From Clostridium akagii DSM 12554 (lineage in GTDB: Bacteria > Bacillota > Clostridia > Clostridiales > Clostridiaceae), in the NCBI RefSeq assembly GCF_000686725.1, contig NZ_JMLK01000014.1, positions 62,001 through 126,000 of the forward strand: 64,000 nucleotides of DNA, in the 5' to 3' direction. Below the pieces are notes generated by a model. That model was given only the letters and a program-made list of their open reading frames with translations. It ran no database searches and was not told the DNA's origin. Positions 1 through 9,675 of this stretch are shown one piece after another; position 1 is the first letter of the stretch; each line of letters starts with the position of its first letter. A program made the position numbers and the translations under genes.

Positions 1-219
1 TATATTAATCTTTTTTCTTTGAAAATTATACAAAATTGTAGGGCATAAATATGAAGGTATTAGTATATACTCATCTTGTTTGAAATTTATATTTTCAATT
101 ATAAATTGTATTGCACTTTGACCTCCGCTTAATAATATCCCATTTGAATTTTTCATATTATTTATTGTATTATCTAAAAATATATCATCAAACCAAAATT
201 CTCCACCTATTGGCTTCAT
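1..219 (-). CDS. DegT-like PLP aminotransferase, N-terminal part (cut by window edge)
   Basis: This reading frame starts with ATG at 219 and overlaps the neuB stop as ATGA, so it is translationally coupled and belongs to the same operon. Only 73 residues are visible before the window ends. The N-terminus (MKPIGGEFWFDD, then a GGQSAI stretch and LIPSYLCPTI) resembles the start of a DegT/DnrJ-like PLP-dependent aminotransferase subfamily found in surface-sugar clusters. The PLP lysine would lie outside the window, so activity cannot be judged. Its position after neuB suggests a role in amino-sugar or nonulosonate modification; this is inference. Confidence 0.6.
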   Translation of the reverse strand, partial: MKPIGGEFWFDDIFLDNTINNMKNSNGILLSGGQSAIQFIIENINFKQDEYILIPSYLCPTILYNFQRKKINI

Positions 220-1220
220 AAGTCCTTCCATGCTATAACCTCGTCTTTTTTTAAATCTCTTTTTAATTCCCTGCCAATTATAATACTTGCTAATTCTGGC
301 TTAATCCCAGTGCCTGGTCTTTTATATGTTAGCATATATTTTTCAATTATAGTTCCTTTTTTTAAATCATATGATGCTAATATACTTCTTCTCACCTGTT
401 CCATGATATTTTTTTCTCTTTCTGTTGGTCGCTTTATTCCATCACCAAGAAGTTTTTCAGTGTTTCTAATATAATTAACATAATTTATAAACTCTTCTGG
501 TGGCATAGATGCCTTATGATCAGGACCTTCCATATCTCTATTTAATGTTATATGTTTTTCTATAAACTCAGCTCCAAGAGTTACTGCAGCTATAGCTGAT
601 TCAAATCCTATTGTATGATCTGACAATCCAACAGGTATTTTAAATGCTTCTCTCATAGTAACCATAGCTTTTAAATTAACATCTTCAACTGCTGTTGGAT
701 AATCAGTAGTACAATGCATAAGCTTTATATCTTTGTTTCCAGTAGAAAACATTACTTCAAGTGCACTTTCTACTTCTCCAAGAGTACTCATACCCGTAGA
801 TAAAATTACAGATTTCCCAGTTTCAGCTATTTGTTTCAAAAATTCATAATTAGTTACTTCTGTAGATCCTACCTTAATAAGTGGAACATTTATACTTACT
901 AAATAATTCAGACTATCTAAACCATCTGGTGTTGATATAAACATAATTCCCTTTTCATTACAATAGTCTTGAATTTCTTTGAATTGTTCAAAAGGCAGTT
1001 CAAGTTTTTTTATCATTTCAAGCTGGCTCTCAATTGTCAAGTCATTTTCTTTTTGATATTGTGCCTTCTCAGCAAACGTACCTGTACTTTCTTCTGCAGT
1101 AAATGTTTGAAACTTTATAGCATCTGCTCCGCATTCTACTGCCATATCTACAAGCTTTTTAGCTATAATAATATCACCATTGTGGTTCACTCCGGCTTCT
1201 GCAATTATAAACACTGGCAT
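216..1220 (-). CDS. neuB: N-acetylneuraminate/legionaminate synthase, NeuB family
   Basis: Condenses phosphoenolpyruvate with an N-acetyl-mannosamine-type or 2,4-diacetamido hexose to make a nine-carbon nonulosonic acid. The N-terminal FIIAEAGVNHNGD and the inner STGMSTLGEVE and SDHTIG motifs mark the NeuB TIM barrel; the last ~60 residues (PGTGIKPE onward) are the antifreeze-like SAF domain that caps the active site. About 334 residues, normal for the family. I start at the ATG at 1220 because GGAG lies about 10 nt upstream, 4 nt after the neuC stop; an upstream in-frame start at 1238 has no ribosome site. Whether the product is sialic or legionaminic acid is not decided by sequence; the PtmE-like neighbour favours the latter. 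Confidence 0.9.
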   Translation of the reverse strand: MPVFIIAEAGVNHNGDIIIAKKLVDMAVECGADAIKFQTFTAEESTGTFAEKAQYQKENDLTIESQLEMIKKLELPFEQFKEIQDYCNEKGIMFISTPDGLDSLNYLVSINVPLIKVGSTEVTNYEFLKQIAETGKSVILSTGMSTLGEVESALEVMFSTGNKDIKLMHCTTDYPTAVEDVNLKAMVTMREAFKIPVGLSDHTIGFESAIAAVTLGAEFIEKHITLNRDMEGPDHKASMPPEEFINYVNYIRNTEKLLGDGIKRPTEREKNIMEQVRRSILASYDLKKGTIIEKYMLTYKRPGTGIKPELASIIIGRELKRDLKKDEVIAWKDL

Positions 1221-1224
1221 ATTC

Positions 1225-2376
1225 TCAACTCCAAACAAGCTTTTTTTTTAATAATCTTTCACCAAGTTCAATATTTTCAAGAACATTAACTATTTCTTCA
1301 CTGGTTTTTCCTTCTCCATAAAGACTTTTAGTATTCTTAACTTTTTCTTTAAATTCAATACTTAGAGATTTATTTATAGCTTTTACTATATCTTCTGCTT
1401 CATTACCGCAGCATATAACATTACCTGCCATTAGTCTTCCTTTTTGTCTGTTACCTATATTAACTGCAGGTACTTTTAAATATGGTGCCTCTACTAATGA
1501 ACTAGATGAATTACCGATTACCGCACCACAAATTTTCATAACACTCAAATATCTTAAAACACCTAAATTTTTAAATATGGACACATTAGGATTGATTTTT
1601 GCAAATCCTTGTAACTTTTTTATTATATACTCTCCGCCATTATCGGCATTAGGATATGTTATTATCATTGTTTTGTTTGTGCTATTCATTGCTTTGATTA
1701 AATTTTCAATTTGATCTGGAAGTTTCTCAATTTCAAGAGTAACTGGATGATATGTAATAAGTAGTGTATTTTCATCCACCACCACATTTAATTGTTTTTT
1801 TAATTCATCTTTATTTAAAAAATTTGTAACCTTGATATTTTCAATAGCAGGATCACCAACACTAAATATGCGCCAAGGTTCTTCACCCATTTTCTCTATA
1901 TTTTGGGCATATATATTTGCTCCCGGAAAATGTATATGTGCCATCTTAGTTATTGCATGTCTAATTTGTTCATCAATAGCCCCTTCTGTTATTTCTCCCC
2001 CTGATATATGAGCAATTGGTATATTCATAGACATTGCAGTTGACGCTGCAGCAAATATTTCATACCTATCTCCCAATATAAGAAGAATGTCTGGTTTATG
2101 TTTTTCAAAAACTTGAGAAAGTTGTATCATTAATAATGCCATTTCCTTTGCCATACAACCTTTATTGTTACTACCCATTAAAACGGGTAATTTTTCATCC
2201 ACCTTAAATCCATCTTCTAATATTTCATTTATAGTATAACCGAAATCTTCTGATAGATGTGCTCCCGTAACTATTAATTGAAGTTCTAAGTTAATGTTTT
2301 CTTTTATTCTATTTAACGTATTTTTAAGTAATCCATATTCTGCTCTTGTTCCAGTCACAACTGCAATTTTACGCAT
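1225..2376 (-). CDS. neuC: UDP/GDP-sugar 2-epimerase (hydrolysing), NeuC/LegG family
   Basis: Hydrolysing 2-epimerase that releases a free ManNAc-type sugar from a nucleotide sugar, feeding NeuB. The N-terminus RKIAVVTGTRAEYGLL is the family signature; LILGDRYE, HISGGE and the GNSSSSLVEAP segment near the C-terminus are also typical of the GT-B-fold NeuC group. About 383 residues. The ATG at 2376 has AAGGA upstream with acceptable spacing, whereas the GTG at 2385 sits on top of the ribosome site. It overlaps neuA by 8 nt. Substrate (UDP-GlcNAc versus GDP-2,4-diacetamido sugar) cannot be read from sequence. Confidence 0.9.
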   Translation of the reverse strand: MRKIAVVTGTRAEYGLLKNTLNRIKENINLELQLIVTGAHLSEDFGYTINEILEDGFKVDEKLPVLMGSNNKGCMAKEMALLMIQLSQVFEKHKPDILLILGDRYEIFAAASTAMSMNIPIAHISGGEITEGAIDEQIRHAITKMAHIHFPGANIYAQNIEKMGEEPWRIFSVGDPAIENIKVTNFLNKDELKKQLNVVVDENTLLITYHPVTLEIEKLPDQIENLIKAMNSTNKTMIITYPNADNGGEYIIKKLQGFAKINPNVSIFKNLGVLRYLSVMKICGAVIGNSSSSLVEAPYLKVPAVNIGNRQKGRLMAGNVICCGNEAEDIVKAINKSLSIEFKEKVKNTKSLYGEGKTSEEIVNVLENIELGERLLKKKLVWS

Positions 2377-3073
2377 GATTTTCACTTTCCTTCATAAGTA
2401 ATTCTGCAAGCTTGAAATCTATTTCAGTATCAATATCCACTGAATTTCCGTTATCCATAATATAGCCTGTTATATTTTCAGTTTCAAATGTCCTCTGTTC
2501 TAATAAAATATCTGTTTTTATAACATAAACAGCGCCGTTAACTCTATAAATTTTCGGTAAATCCTGTCTTCTTGTTATTTTTTTGCCATCATCTAAAAAA
2601 TATTTTAGTTTATCTCCGTGAAGAATATTCGTCCAATAAGGATTTACTTCTGATTCACATATAGAAACCGCTCCATCTACATTCAAATCAATAGCTTTTT
2701 TAATAGTACCATCAATGTCTTCATAATTTCTAAGGGGTGAAGTACACTGAAGCAAACACACATAATCCGGGGTATATTTTTGTTTTTCTTTTAGCAAATC
2801 AATCATATTTATTATACAATCTATGGTTGGCGAATTATCTTGTGCTAATTCATAGGGCCTTAAATATGGAATTTCTGCGCCATATTCCTTACTGACTTTA
2901 GCTATTTCACCATCTTCCGTGGAAACAATTATTCTATCAATATATTTACTCTTTTTAGCTTCTTCTATTGTATAAGCAATAAGAGGTTTACCATTCAAAT
3001 CTTTTATGTTTTTTCTTGGCACACCCTTAGATCCACCTCTTGCTGGTATAATAGCAATTACCTTATTTTTCAT
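2369..3073 (-). CDS. neuA: CMP-nonulosonate cytidylyltransferase, NeuA/LegF family
   Basis: Activates the nonulosonic acid with CTP to the CMP-sugar donor used by a glycosyltransferase. The N-terminal IIPARGGSKGVPRKN is the nucleotide-binding signature of acylneuraminate cytidylyltransferases, followed by VSTEDGEIA and LLQCTSPLR. At 234 residues it is the short catalytic form without an extra esterase domain. AAAGGTG lies ahead of the ATG at 3073. It sits 16 nt after the PtmE-like gene and overlaps neuC, fixing it in the nonulosonate sub-cluster. Confidence 0.92.
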   Translation of the reverse strand: MKNKVIAIIPARGGSKGVPRKNIKDLNGKPLIAYTIEEAKKSKYIDRIIVSTEDGEIAKVSKEYGAEIPYLRPYELAQDNSPTIDCIINMIDLLKEKQKYTPDYVCLLQCTSPLRNYEDIDGTIKKAIDLNVDGAVSICESEVNPYWTNILHGDKLKYFLDDGKKITRRQDLPKIYRVNGAVYVIKTDILLEQRTFETENITGYIMDNGNSVDIDTEIDFKLAELLMKESENHA

Positions 3074-3089
3074 TTACAAATCACCTTTT

Positions 3090-4145
3090 TTATAAATATT
3101 TTTCTATGTCTTTATTCGCTTTATAAAAGTCTTCAACCTTACCAATATCCATCCAGTAATCTGTAATTGGGAAACTTCCAACCCTTTCCTTCTTATGTAT
3201 CAATTTATCAATTAATTGAGTTATGTCAAAATATTCATTATCGGGTATATTATCTATGATATCTGGATTTAAAACATATAATCCACCACTTACTAAATGA
3301 TTGATTGTTGGTTTTTCTACAAGTGATGTTACACAAGATTCATCTATATTTAATACACCATAAGGTATTTGAGTCTCATATATCCTTGAGCCTATGGTCA
3401 TTTCATAATTGTTTTCATTATGATAATGAAGGAGATTATAATAATTAACATTAGTTAGAATATCTCCATTTATAACAAAGAAAGGCTTGTTTAAATATTG
3501 TTTTGCAAGCTTAATTGAACCTGCGGTTCCAAGCCTTTTGGTTTCTTTAATATATTTGATTGATACATCAAAATCCTTACCATCTCTAAAGTAATTTTCT
3601 ATAACATCAGCCTTATAATTAATGGATATCAATATGTTCTTAAAACCATAATTTCTAAACTGCTCTATAATAGTTTGAAGAATAGGCTTATTGCCTACTT
3701 TTAACATAGGTTTAGGTAAGTCATCTGTAAGAGGGCTAAGCCTTGTACCTAGTCCGCCGGCCATAATAAAAACAGTATTTTCTTTTTCAAGTTTATTATA
3801 ATCAATTAAGTCATCTATTTCAAAATAATTTACTATTGTTTTATTTGCATCAACCACTGGTAACAATTTTATTTTTTTCTCTATAAAATGTTTTTTAACT
3901 TCATTTGCACTTATATCCTTATTACAATAAATGCAATTCCCGTTATAAATTTTTGATATATCCATATTTAATGGTAATCCCGACAAAATGGCCCTTCTTA
4001 TATCTCCATCTGTAATAGTGCCTACCAATTTGCTATCATCATCTACAACAAATAATATTCCTTTTGAATTCAAATTTATTAACTGCATCGCTCTTAATAT
4101 GGAATCATTATAATTAATTAATAAATTTTTTAAAGTTTTAACCAT
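3090..4145 (-). CDS. CBS-pair sugar-phosphate nucleotidyltransferase, PtmE-like
   Basis: Two CBS repeats occupy about residues 1-120 (GILFVVDDDSKLVGTITDGD and the partner repeat). They are fused to a nucleotidyltransferase domain with FIMAGGLGTRLSPLT, KPMLKVGNKPIL and FFVINGDIL. This architecture matches PtmE, the glucosamine-1-phosphate guanylyltransferase of the Campylobacter legionaminic acid pathway, which commits that route to GDP-linked intermediates. Its position next to neuA-neuC-neuB supports this. The expected dehydratase, aminotransferase and acetyltransferase partners (LegB, LegC, LegH) are not in the visible part of the operon and may lie beyond position 1. Nucleotide preference is inferred. 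Confidence 0.8.
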   Translation of the reverse strand: MVKTLKNLLINYNDSILRAMQLINLNSKGILFVVDDDSKLVGTITDGDIRRAILSGLPLNMDISKIYNGNCIYCNKDISANEVKKHFIEKKIKLLPVVDANKTIVNYFEIDDLIDYNKLEKENTVFIMAGGLGTRLSPLTDDLPKPMLKVGNKPILQTIIEQFRNYGFKNILISINYKADVIENYFRDGKDFDVSIKYIKETKRLGTAGSIKLAKQYLNKPFFVINGDILTNVNYYNLLHYHNENNYEMTIGSRIYETQIPYGVLNIDESCVTSLVEKPTINHLVSGGLYVLNPDIIDNIPDNEYFDITQLIDKLIHKKERVGSFPITDYWMDIGKVEDFYKANKDIEKYL

Positions 4146-4182
4146 TATTTCACATCCTACAATTAATTTTAATTAATTTTAA

Positions 4183-5112
4183 TTACTTATAATTCTCCTT
4201 AAACCACTGATAATTACTTATAATTCCATTTTCAAGATTCACTTTGTACTTCCAACCTAATCCTTCTAGCTTGCTCACATCCAATAACTTGCGAGGAGTC
4301 CCATCAGGTTTGTCAATATTAAATTTTATTTCACCATCATATCCCACAACATCTTTAATTATCTCAGCCAAACACCTTATTGTTACTTCCTTTCCGGTTC
4401 CGATATTCACATGCTCTTCTCCATCATAATTTTCCATCAAAAATACACAGCCATCTGCCATATCATCAACATATAAAAATTCTCTTAATGGCTTACCAGT
4501 ACCCCAAATTTCCACAAATGGTTCATTGTTAATCTTAGCCTCATGAAATTTCCTAATTAATGCTGGCATTACGTGTGATGTCTTTAAATTGAAATTATCA
4601 TTAGGTCCATAAAGATTGGTTGGCATACAACTTATGAAGTTATCATCAAATTGTCTTTTGAAAAATTGACACATCTTTAAACCTGCAATTTTAGCAATTG
4701 CATACCCTTCATTAGTTTCTTCCAAATATCCTGAAAGTAAATATTCTTCTTTTATAGGTTGAAGGCACATTTTAGGATATATGCATGAACTTCCTAGAAA
4801 TAGAAGTTTTTTAACCTTAAAATCATGGCACGCTTTTATAACATTATTTTGTATTTCCATATTTTCATATATAAAATCAGCAGGACATGTATTATTGGCA
4901 CTTATTCCACCCACATGTGCTGCTGCTAAAAAAACATATTCCGGTTCTTCCTCTTCAAAAAATTTTCTTACAGATGCTTGATTTTTTAAATCAAGCTCTA
5001 AATGTGTTTTCCCAATAATATTAGTAAACCCTTTTTGCTTCAAATTTCTAACTATAGCTGAACCCACAAGTCCTCTATGACCAGCTACATAAATCTTACT
5101 ATTCTTGTCCAC
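4183..5112 (-). CDS. fcl: GDP-L-fucose synthase
   Basis: NADPH-dependent 3,5-epimerase/4-reductase converting GDP-4-keto-6-deoxy-mannose to GDP-L-fucose. The Rossmann glycine motif [14 protein letters not shown], the GSSCIYPK segment with catalytic Ser and Cys, and the YAIAKIAG motif (Tyr-x3-Lys) are visible. At 309 residues it is full length. It starts with GTG at 5112 behind GAGGT. It lies directly downstream of gmd, whose product is its substrate, so the pair completes GDP-fucose synthesis in the same transcript. Confidence 0.93.
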   Translation of the reverse strand: MDKNSKIYVAGHRGLVGSAIVRNLKQKGFTNIIGKTHLELDLKNQASVRKFFEEEEPEYVFLAAAHVGGISANNTCPADFIYENMEIQNNVIKACHDFKVKKLLFLGSSCIYPKMCLQPIKEEYLLSGYLEETNEGYAIAKIAGLKMCQFFKRQFDDNFISCMPTNLYGPNDNFNLKTSHVMPALIRKFHEAKINNEPFVEIWGTGKPLREFLYVDDMADGCVFLMENYDGEEHVNIGTGKEVTIRCLAEIIKDVVGYDGEIKFNIDKPDGTPRKLLDVSKLEGLGWKYKVNLENGIISNYQWFKENYK

Positions 5113-5139
5113 TTAAATTACCTCACTTAGTTTTATAAA

Positions 5140-6213
5140 TTATTTTGAAGTAGCTGCTTCAAGATATTGTTCTGTTGTCATTCCTGCAATTTCCTTCATA
5201 TCTCCATCAACCATCATTTTAACAAGTGAAAGAAAATCAACATCTCTAACCCATCCAAGCTCTTTTTCGGCCTTTGTTGAATCTCCCCATAATAGTTCAA
5301 CTTCTGCTAGTCTAAAGTATTTAGGATTTATATCAACAAGCACTTTTCCAGTAGCTTTGTCGTATCCTTTTTCATCTGCGCCTATTCCTTTCCATTCAAT
5401 TTCTATTCCAACTTCTTTAAATGAAAGTTCCACGAATTCTCTTACCGTATGAGTTTCATTTGTTGCTATAACAAAATCCTGTGGTTTGTCCTGTTGTAGT
5501 ATTAGCCACATAGCTTTTATGTAATCTCCTGCAAATCCCCAATCTCTTTTAGAATCCATATTTCCAAGTGATAGTGTTTCTTGCTTTCCTGCAATTATGC
5601 TAGCAATAGCTCTAGTGATTTTTCTAGTAACAAATGTTTCTCCTCTTCTTGGAGATTCATGATTAAATAATATTCCATTACAAGCAAATAAATCATATGA
5701 TTCTCTGTAGTTTACAGTTATCCAATATGAATATAACTTTGCTACTCCATATGGGCTTTTAGGATAGAATGGTGTTTTTTCACTTTGTGGTGCAGTTCCT
5801 GGAAGTCCTCCAAAAAGTTCCGAAGTTGATGCTTGATAAAATTTACATTTTAATCCGCTTTCTTTTATAGCATCAAGTATTCTAAGGGTTCCTATTCCAT
5901 CTGTTTCCGCAGTATATTCAGGAACCTCAAAAGAAACCTGTACGTGACTTTGTGCCGCTAAATTATATATTTCATCTGGCTTAACTTTCTCAATTATTCT
6001 ATTCAAATTACTTGAATCAGTTAAATCTCCGTGATGAAGAAATAGCCTTTTGTTCCCTATTTCTGGATCTTCAAACAAATAATCTATTCTCTTTGTATTA
6101 AAACTACTTGATCTTCTTATTATTCCATGAACCTCATATCCTTTTTCTAATAAAAACTCCGTTAAATATGATCCATCTTGTCCAGTTATTCCAGTTATTA
6201 ATGCCTTTTTCAA
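5140..6213 (-). CDS. gmd: GDP-mannose 4,6-dehydratase
   Basis: Short-chain dehydrogenase-type enzyme making GDP-4-keto-6-deoxy-D-mannose. The sequence [14 protein letters not shown] (NADP site), [18 protein letters not shown] and [10 protein letters not shown] (Tyr-x3-Lys) are diagnostic. There is no in-frame ATG near the front. I place the start at the TTG at 6213 because AAAGGTGG lies 8 nt upstream and the protein then begins MKKALITG as usual; an upstream TTG at 6240 has no such site. About 357 residues. Lies between manC, which supplies GDP-mannose, and fcl. Confidence 0.93.
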   Translation of the reverse strand: MKKALITGITGQDGSYLTEFLLEKGYEVHGIIRRSSSFNTKRIDYLFEDPEIGNKRLFLHHGDLTDSSNLNRIIEKVKPDEIYNLAAQSHVQVSFEVPEYTAETDGIGTLRILDAIKESGLKCKFYQASTSELFGGLPGTAPQSEKTPFYPKSPYGVAKLYSYWITVNYRESYDLFACNGILFNHESPRRGETFVTRKITRAIASIIAGKQETLSLGNMDSKRDWGFAGDYIKAMWLILQQDKPQDFVIATNETHTVREFVELSFKEVGIEIEWKGIGADEKGYDKATGKVLVDINPKYFRLAEVELLWGDSTKAEKELGWVRDVDFLSLVKMMVDGDMKEIAGMTTEQYLEAATSK

Positions 6214-6240
6214 AATTATATCCACCTTTCCATCTTTCAA

Positions 6241-7290
6241 TTATATAAAATTATTTTTTATATTCTTTATATCTTTTATATCTTCTTTTTTACCAATTAA
6301 AATAACATCATCACTTTCTACCACAAATATGTCATCAAGACCTGATATTATAACTGGTTTGTTTCTGCCTATAATAATATTATTTTTACTGTTTATATTG
6401 ATGATATTACCAATACAAACATTATTGTTTTCATCTTTATCTCTGTAGCGTTCTACAGAATACCATGTTCCCACATCATCCCAGCCAAATTCGCTAGGAA
6501 TAACATAGATATTTTCTGATTTTTCCATTATAGCATAATCAATGGACACACTATCAACTAAATTATAATCTTTTTTTAATTTTTCTTCATATTGCTCTTC
6601 AGTTGTGCATGCTATTTCCCTAAGAATTTCATATGTTTTTTTCATATGCTTTTCTGTAAGCCTTAAAATATTTTCAGCTTTCCAAACAAACATTCCACCA
6701 TTCCAAAGGAAATCCCCATCGTTTAGATATCCCTCTGCTTTCTCTGCATTTGGTTTTTCCACAAACATATCCACATTTTTTATCTTTAATCCATTAACAA
6801 TGCAGCAACTTTTGTTAGCTTTTATGTAACCGTACCCAGTTTCAGCCCTATCTGGTTTCATGCCTAAAGTTATAATAGCATCTTTATTATCATCAATAAA
6901 ACAATCAGCAGCAACAATAACCTTCCGGAATTCATCTTCATTTCTTATAAGATGATCTGAAGGTAATACTGCTATGGTTGCATCCTCATAATATTTTTTT
7001 ATTATAAATGCTGACAAAGCTATGCAAGGTGCTGTATTTTTTCCAACTGGTTCGGCTATTATGTTTCTTAAAGGTAATTTAGGTAATTGCTGCTTAACTA
7101 AATCTATGTATCTCTCTCCTGTAACAACAAATATTCTTTCTATGGGCATTAATTCTTTAAGTCTATTAACTGTCATTTGAATCATTGTTTCTTCACCTAA
7201 AAGCTTTAAAAATTGCTTTGGCTTTTCGTCTGTTGAAAGCGGCCAAAATCTTTCGCCTTTTCCACCAGCCATTATTAGTGCACATAACAT
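6241..7290 (-). CDS. manC: Mannose-1-phosphate guanylyltransferase
   Basis: Makes GDP-mannose from mannose-1-phosphate and GTP. The N-terminal ALIMAGGKGERFWPLS and KPKQFLKL are the pyrophosphorylase signature, with VEKPNAEKAEGYL and FLWNGGMFVW further in. At 349 residues it is the short form without the C-terminal phosphomannose isomerase domain seen in bifunctional ManC/AlgA enzymes, so mannose-6-phosphate must come from elsewhere. A GGGGG run precedes the ATG. It feeds gmd and fcl just downstream. Confidence 0.92.
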   Translation of the reverse strand: MLCALIMAGGKGERFWPLSTDEKPKQFLKLLGEETMIQMTVNRLKELMPIERIFVVTGERYIDLVKQQLPKLPLRNIIAEPVGKNTAPCIALSAFIIKKYYEDATIAVLPSDHLIRNEDEFRKVIVAADCFIDDNKDAIITLGMKPDRAETGYGYIKANKSCCIVNGLKIKNVDMFVEKPNAEKAEGYLNDGDFLWNGGMFVWKAENILRLTEKHMKKTYEILREIACTTEEQYEEKLKKDYNLVDSVSIDYAIMEKSENIYVIPSEFGWDDVGTWYSVERYRDKDENNNVCIGNIININSKNNIIIGRNKPVIISGLDDIFVVESDDVILIGKKEDIKDIKNIKNNFI

Positions 7291-7303
7291 TTATAGTCGC
7301 CCC

Positions 7304-7972
7304 CTACCTTGCATTTTCATCTCCAAATAATACGAAAAAAGTTTTCCATATTAATTTTATGTCGATGAGTGTATTTCTTTCTTCTATGTATTTTACATCT
7401 AGCTTCATCCATTCTTCAAAACCAATTTCATTTCTCCCCATAACTTGCCAGTAACATGTAAGCCCTGGTTTTGCTAAAAGCTTTATCCTATGGTAATCAT
7501 GAAATTGAGCCACTTCTGACGGTAAATTTGGTCTTGGCCCTACCAGAGACATTTGTCCCTTTAGTACATTAAAAAGTTGCGGTAACTCATCAATGCTTGT
7601 CTTTCTTATAAATCTACCTATTTTAGTTATTCTAGGGTCCTCCCGCATTTTAAACATCGGACCTGACATTTCATTATTATCCTTTAGTTTATCAAGTAAT
7701 TCTTCTGCATTAACTATCATGGATCTAAATTTATACATTTTAAAATGTTTTCCACCCTTACCTACACGTTCTTGAGAGAATAATATTGGACCCTTAGAAT
7801 CTATTCTTATTAAAATACAAACAATTATAAATATTGGACTTAATAAAATTATTCCTATTAACGAGAAAAATATATCCATAGTTCTTTTTATAAAATAATA
7901 AGATAAACTTTTTGTATATTTATCTTCTCGTTGTACTTCTGATGTTTCTTCACCCACCTGCACATTTTGCAA
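7304..7972 (-). CDS. Undecaprenyl-phosphate sugar phosphotransferase (initiating transferase)
   Basis: Bacterial sugar transferase (WcaJ/WbaP C-terminal type) that loads the first sugar-phosphate on undecaprenyl phosphate at the cytoplasmic membrane. One hydrophobic segment (about residues 30-55, IFFSLIGIILLSPIFIIVCI) is followed by the catalytic motifs GPILFSQERVGKGGK, FKMYKFRSM, TSIDELPQ and LVGPRP. At 222 residues it is the minimal catalytic form. It starts with TTG at 7972 behind AGGGGG. As the first gene after a strong promoter it likely begins the repeat unit of the polysaccharide encoded here. Confidence 0.9.
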   Translation of the reverse strand: MQNVQVGEETSEVQREDKYTKSLSYYFIKRTMDIFFSLIGIILLSPIFIIVCILIRIDSKGPILFSQERVGKGGKHFKMYKFRSMIVNAEELLDKLKDNNEMSGPMFKMREDPRITKIGRFIRKTSIDELPQLFNVLKGQMSLVGPRPNLPSEVAQFHDYHRIKLLAKPGLTCYWQVMGRNEIGFEEWMKLDVKYIEERNTLIDIKLIWKTFFVLFGDENAR

Positions 7973-8050
7973 TATAGATTCCCCCTAAAGCGTATTTCCC
8001 CTTAAAACATCATATTTATTTACATTAATCTATCATTTATTTACACATTG

Positions 8051-8079
8051 ATTATACTATGATGAAAGCTTAATTTCAA
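8051..8079 (-). promoter_or_regulatory. Promoter of the polysaccharide operon
   Basis: TTGAAA (8074-8079) and TATAAT (8051-8056) are separated by exactly 17 nt on the minus strand, about 80 nt upstream of the sugar transferase start. This is the best housekeeping-sigma promoter in the 235-nt gap and should drive the whole 8-kb operon. Confidence 0.75.
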
Positions 8080-8207
8080 TAAATTGTTACAGCTATTTCA
8101 ATTTATTCCCTTTTAATATCCATTTTTGTCAAGCATTTTATTAAATAATTATTTTAAGTATTTGTGATTATCCAATTTTTAACCTTTTAACCTTTTAAAC
8201 ATTTACC

Positions 8208-9452
8208 CTATCCTATCAAGTTTTCATCATTAAAAAAGCCATTTCTATAAAATATAAAGGTAAAGAAGTATATCATTATAAATATAATGGGAAACGAATA
8301 TCTTCCTTGACCTTCTGTGACAAAATAAGTGCAACAAAACATATAAAAACATATAAGTCCATAGAGCTTAAAGCTTTCTATTTTCCTTTTCTTAATCAAA
8401 TCCAAAATAACTTTTACACTAAGTATAAGCATTATTATTATAGCTGGAATGGTAATTATATATTTTATCAATGAATAGATGGACAATAAAATATTTTCAG
8501 CCCCACTACTGAGCCCTGCCTCATTGTAGGTAAAACTAATATCGTCTGGAACAAGATATGTATTAACTAGTCTTTTAAAACCTAACTTAACAAACTGTGC
8601 TGGATGACTGACTATCCATTTTTTTGCAGCGGCGCTTAACATTTTGTTTTTCTGAGTGGAGTTCGATGCTTTATATTCTTGTTTTTTTATTATGGAATTT
8701 TCCACATCTGAAGCTGCCATCCATCGTCCAAGTTTATTTTGTGAGTTATTATTTATGTATAATACTATTCCACCATTATTAGAAATAAAAGTAGGTTCAC
8801 CTATAAGTTTAGTATTTCTATAACACCAAGGTGCCACCACAATTAGGCTCAAAATTAAAATTATTACCGCATTTTTAATTGCATTTCCTAATTTTCGTTT
8901 TGACATTAACTCTACTAAAAATATAGCGAAAAATATCACAAGAAAAAACGGTTTTATCATTGCGTTGAATCCGGTTAAAATACCTATTAAAATGTATTTA
9001 TATTTTAATTCACTAAAATACACCAGTGTTATGAGCAAAAATACAGTAGTAAATATTATTTCTGTGCCCAGTAGACTATTGTAAAATATATTACTTGGGA
9101 ACAAAACAAACAAGGTATATATTAATTTTTTTCTTCCCTCACTTATTTTTTCTATACCCTTAAGGATTTTGTACAACAACAAATAACTTAAAGTTGTTAA
9201 TACTACATTAAAGATTTTAGCTACCATAATACTGCTTCCAAATAGCTTATATATAAAACCTAAGACTATTGAGTATCCAACTGAGGTATACGTATCTCCC
9301 CATTGTCCACCGCTAGCCACCTGCCTCGCCACAGAATTATAATAGCTAAAATCCGAGTAAGGCTTTGTGTTAACAAAAACAATCCACAGTATTGACAATA
9401 AAATCCCCACTACTGTGATTATTTTATAATAATTTGCTCTTAGCTTCTTCAT
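8208..9452 (-). CDS. Polytopic GT39-like glycosyltransferase
   Basis: A 414-residue membrane protein with about ten hydrophobic segments. The first periplasmic loop carries PYSDFSYY, the acidic position typical of dolichyl-phosphate-mannose/ArnT-like (GT-C) transferases, and a long extracellular region lies around residues 205-290. Such proteins transfer sugars from polyprenyl-phosphate carriers to outside acceptors. The ribosome site AGGGGG precedes the ATG. It has its own likely promoter and lies upstream of the polysaccharide operon on the same strand. Donor and acceptor are unknown. Confidence 0.7.
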   Translation of the reverse strand: MKKLRANYYKIITVVGILLSILWIVFVNTKPYSDFSYYNSVARQVASGGQWGDTYTSVGYSIVLGFIYKLFGSSIMVAKIFNVVLTTLSYLLLYKILKGIEKISEGRKKLIYTLFVLFPSNIFYNSLLGTEIIFTTVFLLITLVYFSELKYKYILIGILTGFNAMIKPFFLVIFFAIFLVELMSKRKLGNAIKNAVIILILSLIVVAPWCYRNTKLIGEPTFISNNGGIVLYINNNSQNKLGRWMAASDVENSIIKKQEYKASNSTQKNKMLSAAAKKWIVSHPAQFVKLGFKRLVNTYLVPDDISFTYNEAGLSSGAENILLSIYSLIKYIITIPAIIIMLILSVKVILDLIKKRKIESFKLYGLICFYMFCCTYFVTEGQGRYSFPIIFIMIYFFTFIFYRNGFFNDENLIG

Positions 9453-9566
9453 AATTTATCCCCCTTACATTAAACTTTAATTTTCCACTAAACTTTTTTT
9501 AAAAAATTTCTTCCTATTATATAGCACTTTTTTTACCTATCTCCTTATTCCAAATTATCCTCTATA

Positions 9567-9596
9567 ATTATATACTATTTTAATTTAAAACAGCAA
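9567..9596 (-). promoter_or_regulatory. Candidate promoter of the GT39-like gene
   Basis: TTGCTG (9591-9596) and a perfect TATAAT (9567-9572) are separated by 18 nt on the minus strand, upstream of the gene starting at 9452. The -35 box is only moderately conserved. Confidence 0.45.
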
Positions 9597-9629
9597 ACGC
9601 TTTTTATTTTTGTGTTTAACCTAATGGAA

Positions 9630-9675
9630 AAAAAATATAAGTTACTTCGCATATGCGAAGTAACTTATATTTTTT
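9630..9675 (-). terminator. Perfect 46-bp palindromic terminator after the GGDEF-EAL gene
   Basis: The stretch is a perfect inverted repeat centred at 9652/9653 (core GCATATGC), ending in A and T runs. The stop codon of the GGDEF-EAL gene lies inside it. The U-run makes it a rho-independent terminator for the minus strand; symmetry allows it to work both ways. Confidence 0.85.
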
